From Herminiimonas sp. (GTDB lineage Bacteria > Pseudomonadota > Gammaproteobacteria > Burkholderiales > Burkholderiaceae_D): a stretch of DNA of 64,000 nucleotides. Below are positions 10,402 through 19,987 of the stretch, in pieces (position 1 is the first letter of the stretch; each line of letters begins with the position of its first letter). Below the pieces are notes generated by a model. The model searched no databases and was not told the origin of the DNA. It saw only the letters and a program-made list of their open reading frames with translations. The translations under genes and the position numbers were made by a program. Location: the NCBI GenBank assembly GCA_027310305.1, contig DAIDBD010000098.1:1-64000 (forward strand), read 5' to 3'.

Positions 10402-10718
10402 AGGAGGATGAGTTTGATTTCAATAACCCGCCATTCTAGCGCGTCATGGCTGGGCCGGTCAAACCGGCAGATTGATTAGAAGCGATTTGCTGAGGAAATG
10501 TTCCGAGCTGTTTTGGCTTTATTCAGCACGCGGACCAAAGATGCGGCCGATCACTATTTCAGTTTATATGTGAAGGGCGCGAAGTTTGACAAGGAATGCA
10601 CCGGATTCCTGATTGTAATGTTTTTGCAAAAAGCATTGATCCCGTTCGGGAAATACAGTAAAAGTACCGTATATCTTTACGATTAAAAACGGAAATTTGA
10701 GTGATGAGATCAAAACAC
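10402..10718. other. Intergenic region between tpiA and the quinone oxidoreductase gene
   Basis: About 317 bases without a recognised gene. It contains a perfect six-base hairpin, GCCGGT-CAA-ACCGGC, near 10454-10468. A possible small plus-strand frame of 62 codons starts at ATG 10498, directly after GAGGAA, and has no recognisable similarity. A second hairpin lies at the right end. The tpiA promoter should also lie here, but no clear hexamers were fixed. Confidence 0.5.
10498..10686 (+). CDS. Possible small protein, unrecognised
   Basis: A 62-codon frame on the opposite strand to both neighbours. The ATG is immediately preceded by GAGGAA, though the spacing is shorter than ideal. The product (starts MFRAVLALFSTRTKDAAD, ends STVYLYD) is mildly hydrophobic near its middle and has no motif I recognise. 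It could equally be chance. It is listed because it is the only frame in this gap and carries a ribosome-site-like sequence. Confidence 0.2.
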   Translation: MFRAVLALFSTRTKDAADHYFSLYVKGAKFDKECTGFLIVMFLQKALIPFGKYSKSTVYLYD

Positions 10719-10723
10719 TCAAA
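10696..10723 (-). terminator. Possible terminator overlapping the quinone oxidoreductase stop
   Basis: TTTGAGTG and CACTCAAA form an eight-base perfect stem with a twelve-base loop that spans the stop codon of the minus-strand gene. A run of five T follows about eight bases later on the minus strand. The late T run makes this a weak terminator candidate. Confidence 0.4.
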
Positions 10724-11699
10724 CTATTTTCAACATGATTTTTCCTACATGCGTGCTGCTTTCCATTAATGCATGCGCTTGCGCTGCTTGCTCAAGTGGA
10801 AAGGTTTGATATATCACCGGTTTGATTTTGCCGCTTTCCAGCAAAGGCCAGACATGTTCGCGCAATTTGGCTGCGATAGCCGCCTTGAATGCGACCGGAC
10901 GAGGGCGCAATGTCGAACCGGTAATGGCCAAACGGCGGCGCAATATCTGCCCCAGATCGACCGTCGCTTTTGCGCCGCCGAGCAAGGCGATCATTACCAG
11001 CCTGCCATCATCGGCCAGGCACTGGATCTCACGCGGAACATAATCGCCTCCTACCATGTCGAGGATCACATCGGCGCCCTTTCCATCAGTGGCCGCCTTG
11101 ACTATGTCGACGAAATCTTCGGTCCGGTAATTGATTCCCCGCTCTGCGCCCAGTGCCTCGCAGGCACGGCATTTATCGTCCGAGCCCGCAGTGGCGAATG
11201 TCCGGTGCCCGAGCGCCGTTGCCAATTGAATTGCGGTTACGCCGATACCTGAAGTGCCTCCTTGCACCAGCAAGATTTCCGAACCGGACAATCGTGCCCG
11301 ATCGAAGACGTTGCTCCACACGGTAAAAAAGGTTTCCGGCAGCGAAGCCGCCTCTATTGCATTCAAGCCCTTGGGCATCGGCAAACATTGCTCGACGGGC
11401 GCCGCGCAATATTCCGCATATCCGCCGCCCTGCACCAGCGCGCAAACCATATCGCCTTTTTTAAAAAGGCTGCCGGCCAGATCGCCATCAATAATTTCCC
11501 CTGCTACTTCCAGTCCCGGCAAATCGGACGCGCCCGGCGGCACAGGATAATTGCCGGTTCTTTGCAACATGTCGGGCCGGTTTACCCCGGCCGCATGGAC
11601 TTTGATCAACACCTCACCAGACTTCACCACCGGCATCGGCCGCTCGCAGATTTTCAATACATCCGGGGCACCGGGTTGGGTAATTTCAATAGCGCGCAT
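10719..11699 (-). CDS. NAD(P)H quinone oxidoreductase (zinc-independent MDR family, PIG3/QorA-like)
   Basis: Medium-chain dehydrogenase/reductase-type quinone oxidoreductase (326 aa), probably cytosolic and NADPH-dependent. The N-terminus MRAIEITQPGAPDVL, the VLIKVHAAGVNRPDMLQRTG segment and the nucleotide-binding LVQGGTSGIGVTAIQLA near residue 145 mark the PIG3-like subfamily. The zinc ligands of alcohol dehydrogenases are absent, as expected. It lies between tpiA and the ndh gene on the same strand. The exact substrate cannot be told from sequence. Confidence 0.88.
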   Translation of the reverse strand: MRAIEITQPGAPDVLKICERPMPVVKSGEVLIKVHAAGVNRPDMLQRTGNYPVPPGASDLPGLEVAGEIIDGDLAGSLFKKGDMVCALVQGGGYAEYCAAPVEQCLPMPKGLNAIEAASLPETFFTVWSNVFDRARLSGSEILLVQGGTSGIGVTAIQLATALGHRTFATAGSDDKCRACEALGAERGINYRTEDFVDIVKAATDGKGADVILDMVGGDYVPREIQCLADDGRLVMIALLGGAKATVDLGQILRRRLAITGSTLRPRPVAFKAAIAAKLREHVWPLLESGKIKPVIYQTFPLEQAAQAHALMESSTHVGKIMLKIV

Positions 11700-11826
11700 G
11701 ACTAGGCCGTTTCGAAAAAAGATTCATTGTACGGGACATGGCAAAAATGTTTTGCGCCCTGCTCAATCAAGACTGGATTTCGACGCCGCCAAAAATGCGA
11801 CGTCATGGCGACAACGCCGCCATGTT

Positions 11827-13131
11827 TCAGGTTGCTTCCTTGCTTGTATCGTTCACGCGTTTACCTGGCTGGCGATCCGGTTCATCTTCGGCGCTCACCA
11901 CAATTCGCGCATTGCGCTGGAACGTGAAATAAGCCCACGCCCAATCCGTCATCACCATTAAACGGCTGCGAAAACCGATCAGAAAATAAATATGCACGAA
12001 CAACCAGAACAGCCACGCCGAGAAACCGGAAAATTTGACCTTGCCCACCATGGCGACTGCTGACTTGCGTCCGATGGTCGCCAGTGAACCATAATCCCGA
12101 TAGCGGAAAGCCTCCGCTTTTTCGCCCTTTATACGATGCAGAATATTATGTGCGGCGGTGCGCCCCATCTGTTTGGCGGCGGGCGATACGCCCGGTACGG
12201 GCTTGCCGTCCGAAATAACCGCAGCCAGGTCGCCGATGACGAAAACTTCCGGATGGCCGCGAATGGATAGATCGGATTCGACCGCTACCCGCCCCGCGCG
12301 ATCAAGCGGCACACCCAGCGATTGGCCTAATGGCGATGCCGCGACACCGGCAGACCAGATAACCGTTTTAGACATGAGACGCTCATTGCCGCCGACGGTC
12401 GAAAACGTCACGCCTTCTTCATCAATTTCCGTGACCCGGCAACCGGTTCGTACCTCGACACCAAGTTTTGTCAATTGCGCGTGCGCTTTCTCCGAAAGAT
12501 CCGGCGGATAAGGCGGCAGCACCCTATCAGCCCCCTCCACCAGCACCACGCGCGCCAAACGCGAATCGATGCGGCGGAATTCACCATGCAGGGTATGCCG
12601 TGCGATTTCGGCCAGCGTGCCTGCCATCTCGACACCGGTGGCGCCCGCTCCGATCACAGTGAACGTCAGCCATGCCGCACGCCTGGCAAGATCTGTCTCG
12701 CGCTCGGCTTGCTCAAAAGCCATCAAAATACGGCGGCGAATTTCGAATGCGTCCCCCAGCGTCTTCAGGCCGGGCGCAAATCGGGCCCATTCGTCATGAC
12801 CGAAATAACTATGCGTCGAACCGGTTGCGACAATCAAATAGTCGTATGCAATTTCGCAGTCATCGTCCAGTACAACAACGCGTCGCATGACATCAATCGC
12901 CGACACCGATGCCATCAATGTCGTCGCGTTGCGCTGATCGGCCAGAATATGCCTGATCGGCGCGGCAATCGCAGGCGCCGACAAACCGGCGGTTGCAACC
13001 TGATACAGCAAAGGCTGAAAAAGATGGTGGTTGCTGCGATCGATCACGGTAATCTGCACATCGGCCACTGCCAGTTCGCGCGCAGCCCACAAACCGCCGA
13101 AGCCACAGCCCAGAATAACAATATGAGTCAT
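11827..13131 (-). CDS. ndh: Type II NADH dehydrogenase (NAD(P)/FAD-dependent oxidoreductase)
   Basis: Single-subunit, non-proton-pumping NADH:quinone oxidoreductase (434 aa). The N-terminal FAD fold is seen in VILGCGFGGLWAAREL. A second dinucleotide fold, TVIGAGATGVEMAGTLAEIA, lies near residue 165, and VFVIGDLAAV is the third FAD contact. A hydrophobic C-terminal segment (AWLFWLFVHIYFLIGF) probably anchors it to the membrane. The cell therefore carries both NDH-1 (nuo, same window) and NDH-2. Symbol assigned by family. Confidence 0.87.
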   Translation of the reverse strand: MTHIVILGCGFGGLWAARELAVADVQITVIDRSNHHLFQPLLYQVATAGLSAPAIAAPIRHILADQRNATTLMASVSAIDVMRRVVVLDDDCEIAYDYLIVATGSTHSYFGHDEWARFAPGLKTLGDAFEIRRRILMAFEQAERETDLARRAAWLTFTVIGAGATGVEMAGTLAEIARHTLHGEFRRIDSRLARVVLVEGADRVLPPYPPDLSEKAHAQLTKLGVEVRTGCRVTEIDEEGVTFSTVGGNERLMSKTVIWSAGVAASPLGQSLGVPLDRAGRVAVESDLSIRGHPEVFVIGDLAAVISDGKPVPGVSPAAKQMGRTAAHNILHRIKGEKAEAFRYRDYGSLATIGRKSAVAMVGKVKFSGFSAWLFWLFVHIYFLIGFRSRLMVMTDWAWAYFTFQRNARIVVSAEDEPDRQPGKRVNDTSKEAT

Positions 13132-13323
13132 AGAAGGAAATTGGCAGACATTCGAAAAATGAACGTTTGCCCGAAGTTATTGATAATGAAGGAGGCAATC
13201 CAGGCCGCGGCATGGCTTGTCATTAACAACATGATAACTCAGGCGTTTGACGCTGATTGGACTGCAGTTACTAAAACAAATACTGCGAACGCTGTTCATC
13301 CTTTAAGCAATCAAAAAACATAT

Positions 13324-13358
13324 AAAAAAACCGCCCGGGCTTTCACCTCGAGCGGTTT
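13324..13358 (-). terminator. Rho-independent terminator of pnp
   Basis: On the minus strand ACCGCTCGAG and CCCGGGCGGT pair (one mismatch, one G-T) and are followed by seven T. It lies about 30 bases past the pnp stop. Confidence 0.85.
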
Positions 13359-13384
13359 GTGGCATGAACCAAATCCCATCGAAA

Positions 13385-15520
13385 TTATTGCTGGACTTGT
13401 TCAACCGGTTCAGTACCCTCTTCTGCAGCAGCCGCTTTCATCGACAGTTTCAGACGGCCGCGATCGTCGGTTTCCAGCACCTTGACCCGAACCGCCTGGC
13501 CTTCTTTCAGATAATCGGCAACCGCATTGACGCGCTCGTTGGCAATCTGGCTGATATGCAGCAAACCGTCTTTACCCGGCAGCACTTGCACGATGGCGCC
13601 GAAATCCAGCAACTTGAGCACGATACCGTCGTAAGTCTTGCCTACCTCGACCGAAGCGGTCAGCTCCTCGATACGGCGCTTGGCTTCCTGTCCGGCAGCA
13701 GCATCAACCGATGCGATGGTGACGACGCCTTCATCGCTGATGTCGATCTGGGTGCCTGTTTCTTCGGTCAGCGCGCGAATCACAGCACCGCCCTTGCCGA
13801 TCACGTCACGGATTTTTTCCGGATTGATCTTGATGGTGATCAGGCGCGGCGCGAAATTGGACAGCTCGGTTTTACCGTGCGGTACAGCTTCCTGCATCTT
13901 GCCGAGGATATGCATGCGACCTTCCTTGGCCTGCGCCAGCGCGACCTGCATGATTTCCTTGGTGATGCCCTGGATCTTGATATCCATCTGCAGCGCGGTA
14001 ATGCCATTGGCGGTACCGGCCACCTTGAAATCCATATCGCCCAAGTGATCTTCGTCACCGAGAATATCGGTCAACACGGCGAATTTTCCGCCATCCTTGA
14101 TCAAGCCCATCGCGATGCCGGCGACGTGCGCCTGCATCGGCACGCCCGCATCCATCAGCGCCAGGCAACCGCCGCAGACCGAAGCCATCGACGACGAGCC
14201 GTTGGACTCGGTGATTTCCGAGACGAGGCGCACCGAATAGCTGAACTCTTCCGGCGCCGGCAACGCGGCTATCAATGCGCGCTTGGCCAGACGGCCATGA
14301 CCGATTTCGCGGCGCTTCGGTGTGCCGACACGACCGGTTTCGCCGGTAGCGAACGGAGGCATGTTGTAATGGAGCATGAAGCGATCGGAATACTCGCCCA
14401 TCAATGCGTCGATCTTTTGTTCATCGCGTGCGGTACCGAGCGTTGCAATGACCAGCGCCTGCGTTTCGCCGCGCGTGAACAATGCGGAACCATGGGTACG
14501 CGGCAGCACGCCGGTGCGGATCGAGATCGGACGCACGGTACGGGTGTCGCGGCCATCGATACGCGGCTCGCCGTCGAGAATTTGCGAACGCACGATCTTT
14601 GCCTCCAGATCGAACATGATATTGCCTACGTCGGCGCCATCGGGCGCCACGCCGCCAATCGATGCGGCTTCGGCAGCCAATGCCGCGCTGACTTCAGCCG
14701 AAGCATCCTTGAGCTTGGCGGTGCGTGCCTGCTTGTCCTTGGTCTGATAGGCTTCACGCAATTTGGCTTCAGCGAAATGCGCAACGCGCGCGATCAGCGC
14801 TTCGTTCTTCGGTGCCGGACTCCATTCCACTTCAGGCTTGCCGCCGTCGCGCACCAGATCGTGAATCGCATTGATGACCGCTTTCATTTGATCATGGCCG
14901 TATACGACCGCGCCGAGCATGATTTCTTCGGACAATTGCTTGGCTTCGGATTCGACCATCAACACGGCGATCTCGGTACCGGCGACAACCAGGTCGAGGT
15001 CGGAGGCAGCGAGTTGCGACACGGTCGGGTTCAGCACGTATTGACCATCGATATAACCGACGCGTGCAGCGCCGACCGGACCGTTGAACGGAAGGCCGGC
15101 AACGCTCAGCGCAGCGGAAGCGCCAATCATTGCAGCGATGTCGGGATCGATTTCCGGATTGACGGACAGCACATGAATGATCACCTGCACTTCATTCAGA
15201 TAACCTTCCGGAAACAGCGGACGGATCGGACGATCGATCAGGCGCGAGGTCAGCGTTTCTTTTTCTGACGGACGTCCTTCACGCTTGAAAAATCCGCCCG
15301 GAATGCGGCCGGCTGCATAAGTTTTTTCGACATAATCGACGGTCAAAGGAAAAAAATCCTGACCTGGTTTTGCGTCCTTGCGCGCCACAACGGTCGCAAG
15401 CACAACGGTATCTTCGATCGACACCATTACGGCACCGGATGCCTGGCGAGCGATTTCGCCGGTTTCCAGCGTTACTTGATGCTGGCCGTACTGGAAGGTC
15501 TTGGTAACTTTATTGAACAC
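13385..15520 (-). CDS. pnp: Polyribonucleotide nucleotidyltransferase (PNPase)
   Basis: Phosphorolytic 3'-5' exoribonuclease and degradosome component (711 aa, normal length). It has two RNase PH-like domains, with the conserved [20 protein letters not shown] near the start and [14 protein letters not shown] in the second. A C-terminal KH domain ([20 protein letters not shown], about residue 555) and an S1 domain ([19 protein letters not shown], about residue 622) complete it. It follows rpsO on the same strand, as in most proteobacteria, with a strong hairpin between them. Confidence 0.98.
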   Translation of the reverse strand: MFNKVTKTFQYGQHQVTLETGEIARQASGAVMVSIEDTVVLATVVARKDAKPGQDFFPLTVDYVEKTYAAGRIPGGFFKREGRPSEKETLTSRLIDRPIRPLFPEGYLNEVQVIIHVLSVNPEIDPDIAAMIGASAALSVAGLPFNGPVGAARVGYIDGQYVLNPTVSQLAASDLDLVVAGTEIAVLMVESEAKQLSEEIMLGAVVYGHDQMKAVINAIHDLVRDGGKPEVEWSPAPKNEALIARVAHFAEAKLREAYQTKDKQARTAKLKDASAEVSAALAAEAASIGGVAPDGADVGNIMFDLEAKIVRSQILDGEPRIDGRDTRTVRPISIRTGVLPRTHGSALFTRGETQALVIATLGTARDEQKIDALMGEYSDRFMLHYNMPPFATGETGRVGTPKRREIGHGRLAKRALIAALPAPEEFSYSVRLVSEITESNGSSSMASVCGGCLALMDAGVPMQAHVAGIAMGLIKDGGKFAVLTDILGDEDHLGDMDFKVAGTANGITALQMDIKIQGITKEIMQVALAQAKEGRMHILGKMQEAVPHGKTELSNFAPRLITIKINPEKIRDVIGKGGAVIRALTEETGTQIDISDEGVVTIASVDAAAGQEAKRRIEELTASVEVGKTYDGIVLKLLDFGAIVQVLPGKDGLLHISQIANERVNAVADYLKEGQAVRVKVLETDDRGRLKLSMKAAAAEEGTEPVEQVQQ

Positions 15521-15580
15521 GGTGTTTCCTTTCTATTTTTGCCGACAGATTTTCAGGCGCTGTCGTTCACCTCACCACGC

Positions 15581-15605
15581 ATGACATGCCAGGAATGACA
15601 TGCCA
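15581..15605. repeat. Short tandem direct repeat in the pnp leader
   Basis: ATGACATGCCA occurs at 15581-15591 and again at 15595-15605, a 14-base period. It lies in the untranslated leader between the rpsO terminator and pnp, a region that is an RNase III processing and autoregulation target in E. coli. Function here is unknown. Confidence 0.5.
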
Positions 15606-15639
15606 TCTTATTGATTATTTACACATCCAAATCGCAAAC

Positions 15640-15685
15640 TGCCAAAAGACAAAATGCCCGCATCAGCAAACTGACGCAGGCATTT
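15640..15685 (-). terminator. Terminator/attenuator between rpsO and pnp
   Basis: Two arms at 15652-15666 and 15671-15685 form a 15-base stem (with two G-T pairs) and a four-base loop, followed on the minus strand by TGTCTTTT. It lies 35 bases after the rpsO stop and should reduce read-through into pnp. Confidence 0.8.
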
Positions 15686-15720
15686 CAGCTATAAAATCCG
15701 GATAAGATATCGCAATGAGA

Positions 15721-15990
15721 TTACTTGCGCAGGCCGAGTTTTTCGATCAGTGCACGATAACGGTTTGCGTCCTTGCCCTTGAGGTACGAGAGCAGGCTTT
15801 TACGGCGATTCACCATCATGATCAAGCCGCGGCGGGAGTGGTGATCCTTGGCGTGGGCTTTGAAGTGACCGTTGAGTTCATTGATACGGGCGGTCAGCAA
15901 TGCGACTTGCACTTCCGGGGAACCCGTATCGTTTTGGCCGCGCGCATTATCCGCGATAATGGCAGCCTTGCTGCTTTTTTCTACTGACAT
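15721..15990 (-). CDS. rpsO: 30S ribosomal protein S15
   Basis: Primary 16S rRNA-binding protein of the small subunit (89 aa, standard length). The core [21 protein letters not shown] and the basic [21 protein letters not shown] are characteristic. A well-placed sigma70 promoter lies upstream, and the transcript is attenuated before pnp. Confidence 0.98.
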   Translation of the reverse strand: MSVEKSSKAAIIADNARGQNDTGSPEVQVALLTARINELNGHFKAHAKDHHSRRGLIMMVNRRKSLLSYLKGKDANRYRALIEKLGLRK

Positions 15991-16082
15991 GATTACCTTT
16001 CACATGCGGTGCACAGAGTAATCCCTACCCCACGCACCGTGAACAAACGATTAAAAAAACCGGTCAAACCGACCAGACGCGC

Positions 16083-16111
16083 AGTATAACGGAAATATCA
16101 TGGCGATTCAA
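16083..16111 (-). promoter_or_regulatory. Sigma70 promoter of rpsO
   Basis: On the minus strand TTGAAT (16106-16111) and TATACT (16083-16088) are separated by 17 bases. This places the transcription start near 16076 and gives a leader of about 85 bases. CGGTGC and GCACCG in that leader can pair, a structure that could serve S15 autoregulation; that role is inferred. Confidence 0.65.
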
Positions 16112-16152
16112 ACACTTAGCGCGATTTTGAATATTTTCCGGAGGGAAAATTC

Positions 16153-16665
16153 ATGAGAGATGTCTTTCGTCCATTATTGGCTGCAATGTTGATCGCGATC
16201 GGCGGCTGTGCAAGTTTTGGCGCCCCGCCAATTAATCCGGGCGACTCCGAAACAGTCGTCTTGTCCGCATTGGGATCGCCGACCCACCACTATCAGGACG
16301 GCAAAAGTCACTTGCTGGAATACATGAGTGGCCCGTGGGGGCAAACCACTTACATGGCTCGCATCGACGCCAGCGGCAAACTTGTTTCTTATGAACAAGT
16401 ATTAACAACGCAGAAATTTGCCACGATCAAGCCGGGCGAAGCGACCAAGGACGATGTCCTGCGCACTATCGGCGCTCCCAGCGACATTTCTTATCTGTCG
16501 CTGTCCGATCTGGAAGTATGGTCTTATCCATACAAGGAAAGCGGCGTGTGGGATTCGATCATGCATGTCCATTTCGATAAAACCGGCATTGTGCGCAGAA
16601 TGGAAAACGGTCCCGACTTGCGACGCGACCCGGATTCGCACTGGCCTTTTCTGATGCGAATGTGA
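16153..16665 (+). CDS. Outer-membrane-type lipoprotein with two BamE/SmpA-like modules
   Basis: Predicted lipoprotein (170 aa). The signal peptide MRDVFRPLLAAMLIAIGGCA ends in a lipobox whose Cys is residue 20. Two similar modules follow: one starts at INPGDSETVVLSALGSP, the other at IKPGEATKDDVLRTIGAPS. This repeats the pattern (I.PG....V...GSP/GAP) of BamE/SmpA proteins, so the mature protein looks like a tandem duplication of that fold. It has an excellent GGAGGG ribosome site seven bases before ATG. It stands alone, divergent from rpsO. It is unlikely to be BamE itself, which has one module; function unknown. Confidence 0.75.
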   Translation: MRDVFRPLLAAMLIAIGGCASFGAPPINPGDSETVVLSALGSPTHHYQDGKSHLLEYMSGPWGQTTYMARIDASGKLVSYEQVLTTQKFATIKPGEATKDDVLRTIGAPSDISYLSLSDLEVWSYPYKESGVWDSIMHVHFDKTGIVRRMENGPDLRRDPDSHWPFLMRM

Positions 16666-16671
16666 GCGTCC

Positions 16672-16720
16672 GTTTTATTTGTATGGATCGACACCCATCT
16701 CGGTGTCGATCCATAAAAAT
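16672..16720. terminator. Bidirectional terminator between the lipoprotein gene and leuA
   Basis: A perfect 13-base stem (16683-16695 with 16702-16714, loop CATCTC) is flanked by TTTATTT on the left and AAAAAT on the right. It can therefore stop transcription from both convergent genes. It reaches the leuA stop codon. Confidence 0.85.
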
Positions 16721-18270
16721 CATAGTTGCGGATTGAGTTTTTCGGCCTTTGAGTGCAGCTTGTTCAGCGCGGATAAGTAAGCCTTGGCTGACGCGACGAC
16801 GATATCCAGATCGGCACCGACGCCGTTTACTATGCGGCCGGCTTTCGACAGACGCATCGTTACCTCTCCTTGCGATTGGGTTCCGGTCGTAATCGCATTC
16901 ACTGAAAACAGCAGGAGTTCCGCGCCGCTCGCGGTTTTCGATTCGATCGCATTGACGATTGCATCGACCGGGCCATTGCCCTGTCCTTCGCAGGCAGCTT
17001 CCTTGCCATCGATCGAGAACACCACTTTTGCAGTCGGTTTTTCGCCGGTTTCCGAATGCTGCGACAGCGAGACGAAGCGATAGTATTCATTGTCGTGCGA
17101 ATGCTGTTCGTCCGACACCAGCGCCATGATGTCTTCATCGAAAATATCCGATTTGCGATCCGCCAATTCTTTGAACCTGGAAAAAGCAGCGTTGACTTCA
17201 GTCTCGGATTCCAGCGCAATCCCCAGTTCTTCGAGGCGCTGCTTGAACGCATTGCGGCCGGATAACTTTCCCAGCACAATCTTGTTGGCAGCCCAGCCCA
17301 CATCTTCGGCCCGCATGATTTCATAGGTATCGCGCGCCTTCAATATGCCATCCTGATGAATGCCGGATGCATGGGCAAACGCATTGGCGCCGACCACCGC
17401 CTTGTTCGGCTGTACCGCGAAACCGGTAATCTGCGATACCAGCTTGGAGGTCGGTACGATTTGCGTTGAATCGATCGCGATATCGAGATTGAAATGATCC
17501 TTGCGGGTGCGCACCGCCATCACGATTTCTTCCAGCGCGGTATTGCCGGCACGTTCGCCCAAACCGTTGATCGTGCATTCGACCTGACGCGCTCCGCCGA
17601 TCATCACGCCGGCCAGCGAATTGGCAACCGCCATACCGAGATCGTTGTGGCAATGCACCGACCAGACTGCCTTGTCGGCGTTGGGAATGCGTTCGCGCAG
17701 GGTCCTGAGCATATTGCCGTACAGCTCCGGCACGCCATAGCCGACGGTATCGGCGAAATTGATCGTGGTCGCACCTTCCGCAATCACGGCCTCGATCACG
17801 CGGCACAGAAAATCGATGTCGGAACGGCTGCCGTCTTCCGGGCTGAATTCGACATCGTCGGTAAACTGACGCGCAAACCGGACCGCCAGCCTGGCTTGCT
17901 CGAATACCTGATCCGGCGTCATCCGCAACTTTTTTTCCATATGCAGCGGCGAAGTCGCAATGAATGTATGAATGCGCTTTCTGGCCGCGGGCGCCAGCGC
18001 TTCGGCGGCGCGTGCGATGTCGCGGTCGTTGGCGCGGGACAGTGAGCAGACGGTAGCGTCCTTGATCAGGCCGGCGATCGCCTTGATCGATTCGAAATCA
18101 CCCTGGGAAGAAGCGGCGAAACCCGCTTCGATCACATCGACTTTCAAGCGTTCCAGCTGCTTGGCGATGCGAATTTTCTCATCCTTGGTCATCGATGCGC
18201 CAGGAGATTGTTCCCCGTCACGCAAAGTGGTATCGAATATGATCAGCTTGTTTGATGAATTGGCGATCAT
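16720..18270 (-). CDS. leuA: 2-isopropylmalate synthase
   Basis: First committed step of leucine synthesis: condenses acetyl-CoA with 2-oxoisovalerate (516 aa). The HMGL-like TIM barrel begins with [18 protein letters not shown]. The metal-site [16 protein letters not shown] lies near residue 200, and the C-terminal third is the LeuA dimer domain for leucine feedback. I chose ATG 18270 (MIANSSNKL), which has AAGGAG six bases upstream. The open frame continues upstream into the pssA end but without family similarity. It lies 22 bases after pssA, so it is probably one operon with psd and pssA. Confidence 0.97.
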   Translation of the reverse strand: MIANSSNKLIIFDTTLRDGEQSPGASMTKDEKIRIAKQLERLKVDVIEAGFAASSQGDFESIKAIAGLIKDATVCSLSRANDRDIARAAEALAPAARKRIHTFIATSPLHMEKKLRMTPDQVFEQARLAVRFARQFTDDVEFSPEDGSRSDIDFLCRVIEAVIAEGATTINFADTVGYGVPELYGNMLRTLRERIPNADKAVWSVHCHNDLGMAVANSLAGVMIGGARQVECTINGLGERAGNTALEEIVMAVRTRKDHFNLDIAIDSTQIVPTSKLVSQITGFAVQPNKAVVGANAFAHASGIHQDGILKARDTYEIMRAEDVGWAANKIVLGKLSGRNAFKQRLEELGIALESETEVNAAFSRFKELADRKSDIFDEDIMALVSDEQHSHDNEYYRFVSLSQHSETGEKPTAKVVFSIDGKEAACEGQGNGPVDAIVNAIESKTASGAELLLFSVNAITTGTQSQGEVTMRLSKAGRIVNGVGADLDIVVASAKAYLSALNKLHSKAEKLNPQL

Positions 18271-18292
18271 GCTGCACTCCTTGAAAAATAAT

Positions 18293-19171
18293 TCACCATT
18301 CTTTGTCGTCTGCCGATTCCGTTTCAGTCTGTATGATGCTGACCGGCTTGCCTTTGAACAAGCGCCAGAAATAGACGCCATACCCCGACAAGCCATACAG
18401 CACGAATAGACCGAACAGCACTTTCGGAGGATCGCTCGATACCGCGACGAATACCAGCACGATCAGAAAGATCGCAATGAATGGAACCGACTTGCGAAAA
18501 TTGACATCCTTGAAGCTATAGAACGGCACGTTGGTAACCATGGTCAGCCCTGCATAGAGCGTGATGATCCAGGAGGCCCAGGTCAGGTCGGTGCCGGCGA
18601 AACGCAAGTCATCCATCTGCCAGATAAAGCCGGCGACCAGTGCGGCGGCGGCCGGACTGGGCAAACCCTGGAAGTACCGCTTGTCGACCACGGTAATATT
18701 GGTATTGAAGCGTGCCAGGCGCAACGCCGCGCCGGCGCAGTAAACGAATGCCGCCAGCCAGCCCCATTTGCCCAATCCATGCAACGACCACTCATAGACA
18801 ACCAGCGCGGGCGCCGCGCCGAATGACACCATGTCGGACAGGCTATCGTACTGGGCGCCGAACTCGCTTTGCGTATTGGTCAGCCGGGCGACACGGCCAT
18901 CGATCGCATCCAGTACCATCGCGGCAAAAATCGCAATTGATGCATGATCGAATTTCAGGTTCATCGCCATCACGATTGCATAGAAACCGCAAAACAGCGC
19001 CGCTGTCGTGAAGGCGTTCGGCAGCAGATAAATGCCGCGCCGGCGCAGGGTCGGGCCGACCTGTCCGCCGTCATCCGGGTGCGGACGGCGCAGACTGTGT
19101 TTGAATGCACGCGGCACCTTGGGAAATCGCGTTACGTTGTTTTTGGTTTTGCGGCGGTTGAAAGCGGCCAT
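18293..19171 (-). CDS. pssA: CDP-diacylglycerol-serine O-phosphatidyltransferase
   Basis: Membrane enzyme that makes phosphatidylserine from CDP-diacylglycerol and serine (292 aa). The CDP-alcohol phosphatidyltransferase signature DG..AR........G...D...D is intact in [20 protein letters not shown] (starting about residue 91). Multiple hydrophobic segments follow. This is the Bacillus-type integral membrane PssA, not the E. coli peripheral type. It sits directly downstream of psd, the next enzyme of the pathway. Confidence 0.95.
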   Translation of the reverse strand: MAAFNRRKTKNNVTRFPKVPRAFKHSLRRPHPDDGGQVGPTLRRRGIYLLPNAFTTAALFCGFYAIVMAMNLKFDHASIAIFAAMVLDAIDGRVARLTNTQSEFGAQYDSLSDMVSFGAAPALVVYEWSLHGLGKWGWLAAFVYCAGAALRLARFNTNITVVDKRYFQGLPSPAAAALVAGFIWQMDDLRFAGTDLTWASWIITLYAGLTMVTNVPFYSFKDVNFRKSVPFIAIFLIVLVFVAVSSDPPKVLFGLFVLYGLSGYGVYFWRLFKGKPVSIIQTETESADDKEW

Positions 19172-19212
19172 ATCGATCCCGTTTTAGTATGCTGCCGATA
19201 ACAGATCAGAAA

Positions 19213-19851
19213 TTACAGTTCGGCCAGCACCGTTTCCGTTGCCGATACCTTGTCGCCCACTGCTACTTTCGGTATCGCCGTAAGCGGCAGATAGACATCG
19301 ACACGCGAACCGAAACGAATGAAGCCGTAGCGCTGCCCTTTCGTCAGCATATCATTTGTCTTTACATAGCACAGAATGCGGCGCGCGATCAGGCCTGCGA
19401 CTTGCACGCACGTCACGGTCTGGCCGTTGACGGAAGTAATAATCAACGCATTGCGTTCGTTTTCAACAGAAGCCTTGTCGAGATCGGCATTGATGAACTT
19501 GCCGGGAAAATACTGCACATTCTGGATCTTGCCATCCACCGGTGCACGATTCGAATGAACATTGAAGACGTTCATGAACACGCTGATCTTGAGCGCATCG
19601 CGGCCGGCATACGGATCCCGGGTTTTTTCGACAACCACGATGCGCCCATCCGCCGGCGACAATACGGCATTCGGATTTTGCGGAATGACGCGTGCCGGAT
19701 CACGGAAAAACTGCAGTACGAATAACGTGATGATCCAGAACGGAATGGACCATGCGGCGGAAAAAAAAGTCACTGCTGCCGCAAGCACCGCAGCAATGCC
19801 GAGAAACGGCCAGCCTTCACGGGCAATGACAGGATGTGGATAATTATTCAA
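19213..19851 (-). CDS. psd: Phosphatidylserine decarboxylase (short form)
   Basis: Converts phosphatidylserine to phosphatidylethanolamine (212 aa). It belongs to the short PSD-A class. One N-terminal membrane segment is followed by [12 protein letters not shown], then [11 protein letters not shown] with the catalytic His. [12 protein letters not shown] contains the Gly-Ser autocleavage site (residues 181-182) that creates the pyruvoyl cofactor. The gene order psd-pssA couples product and precursor enzymes. A good promoter lies upstream. Confidence 0.95.
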   Translation of the reverse strand: MNNYPHPVIAREGWPFLGIAAVLAAAVTFFSAAWSIPFWIITLFVLQFFRDPARVIPQNPNAVLSPADGRIVVVEKTRDPYAGRDALKISVFMNVFNVHSNRAPVDGKIQNVQYFPGKFINADLDKASVENERNALIITSVNGQTVTCVQVAGLIARRILCYVKTNDMLTKGQRYGFIRFGSRVDVYLPLTAIPKVAVGDKVSATETVLAEL

Positions 19852-19918
19852 TGTCGCTCCGGATAGTCAGAATCGTTGTTTTCAAGCGATGTATCATCGA
19901 AAAGGAAAAAGCGTGGCT

Positions 19919-19946
19919 ATTCTAGACGAGCGGCGGCTAAATGCAA
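19919..19946 (-). promoter_or_regulatory. Sigma70 promoter upstream of psd-pssA-leuA
   Basis: On the minus strand TTGCAT (19941-19946) and TAGAAT (19919-19924) are 16 bases apart. The start of transcription would fall about 60 bases before the psd ATG. No terminator lies between psd, pssA and leuA. Confidence 0.6.
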
Positions 19947-19987
19947 CCTCCGGCATGCCTGTATTCTTCATGGTTTGACAGGCCGGC

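Noticed and set aside
12475-13485. Plus-strand frame of 336 codons opposite ndh and running past it
   Set aside because: Mostly shadow of ndh. The part beyond it overlaps the pnp terminator and pnp end, and no recognisable sequence appears.
13364-15268. Plus-strand open frame of 634 codons opposite pnp
   Set aside because: It lies wholly antisense to pnp, is His/Gln/Arg-rich as expected for the complement of a coding strand, and has no domain. pnp itself is a certain gene.
16000-16050. ACAGAGT near rpsO as a further copy of the dispersed palindrome
   Set aside because: Only CACAGAGT matches. The flanks and the second arm are different, and the pairing there (CGGTGC/GCACCG) belongs to the rpsO leader.
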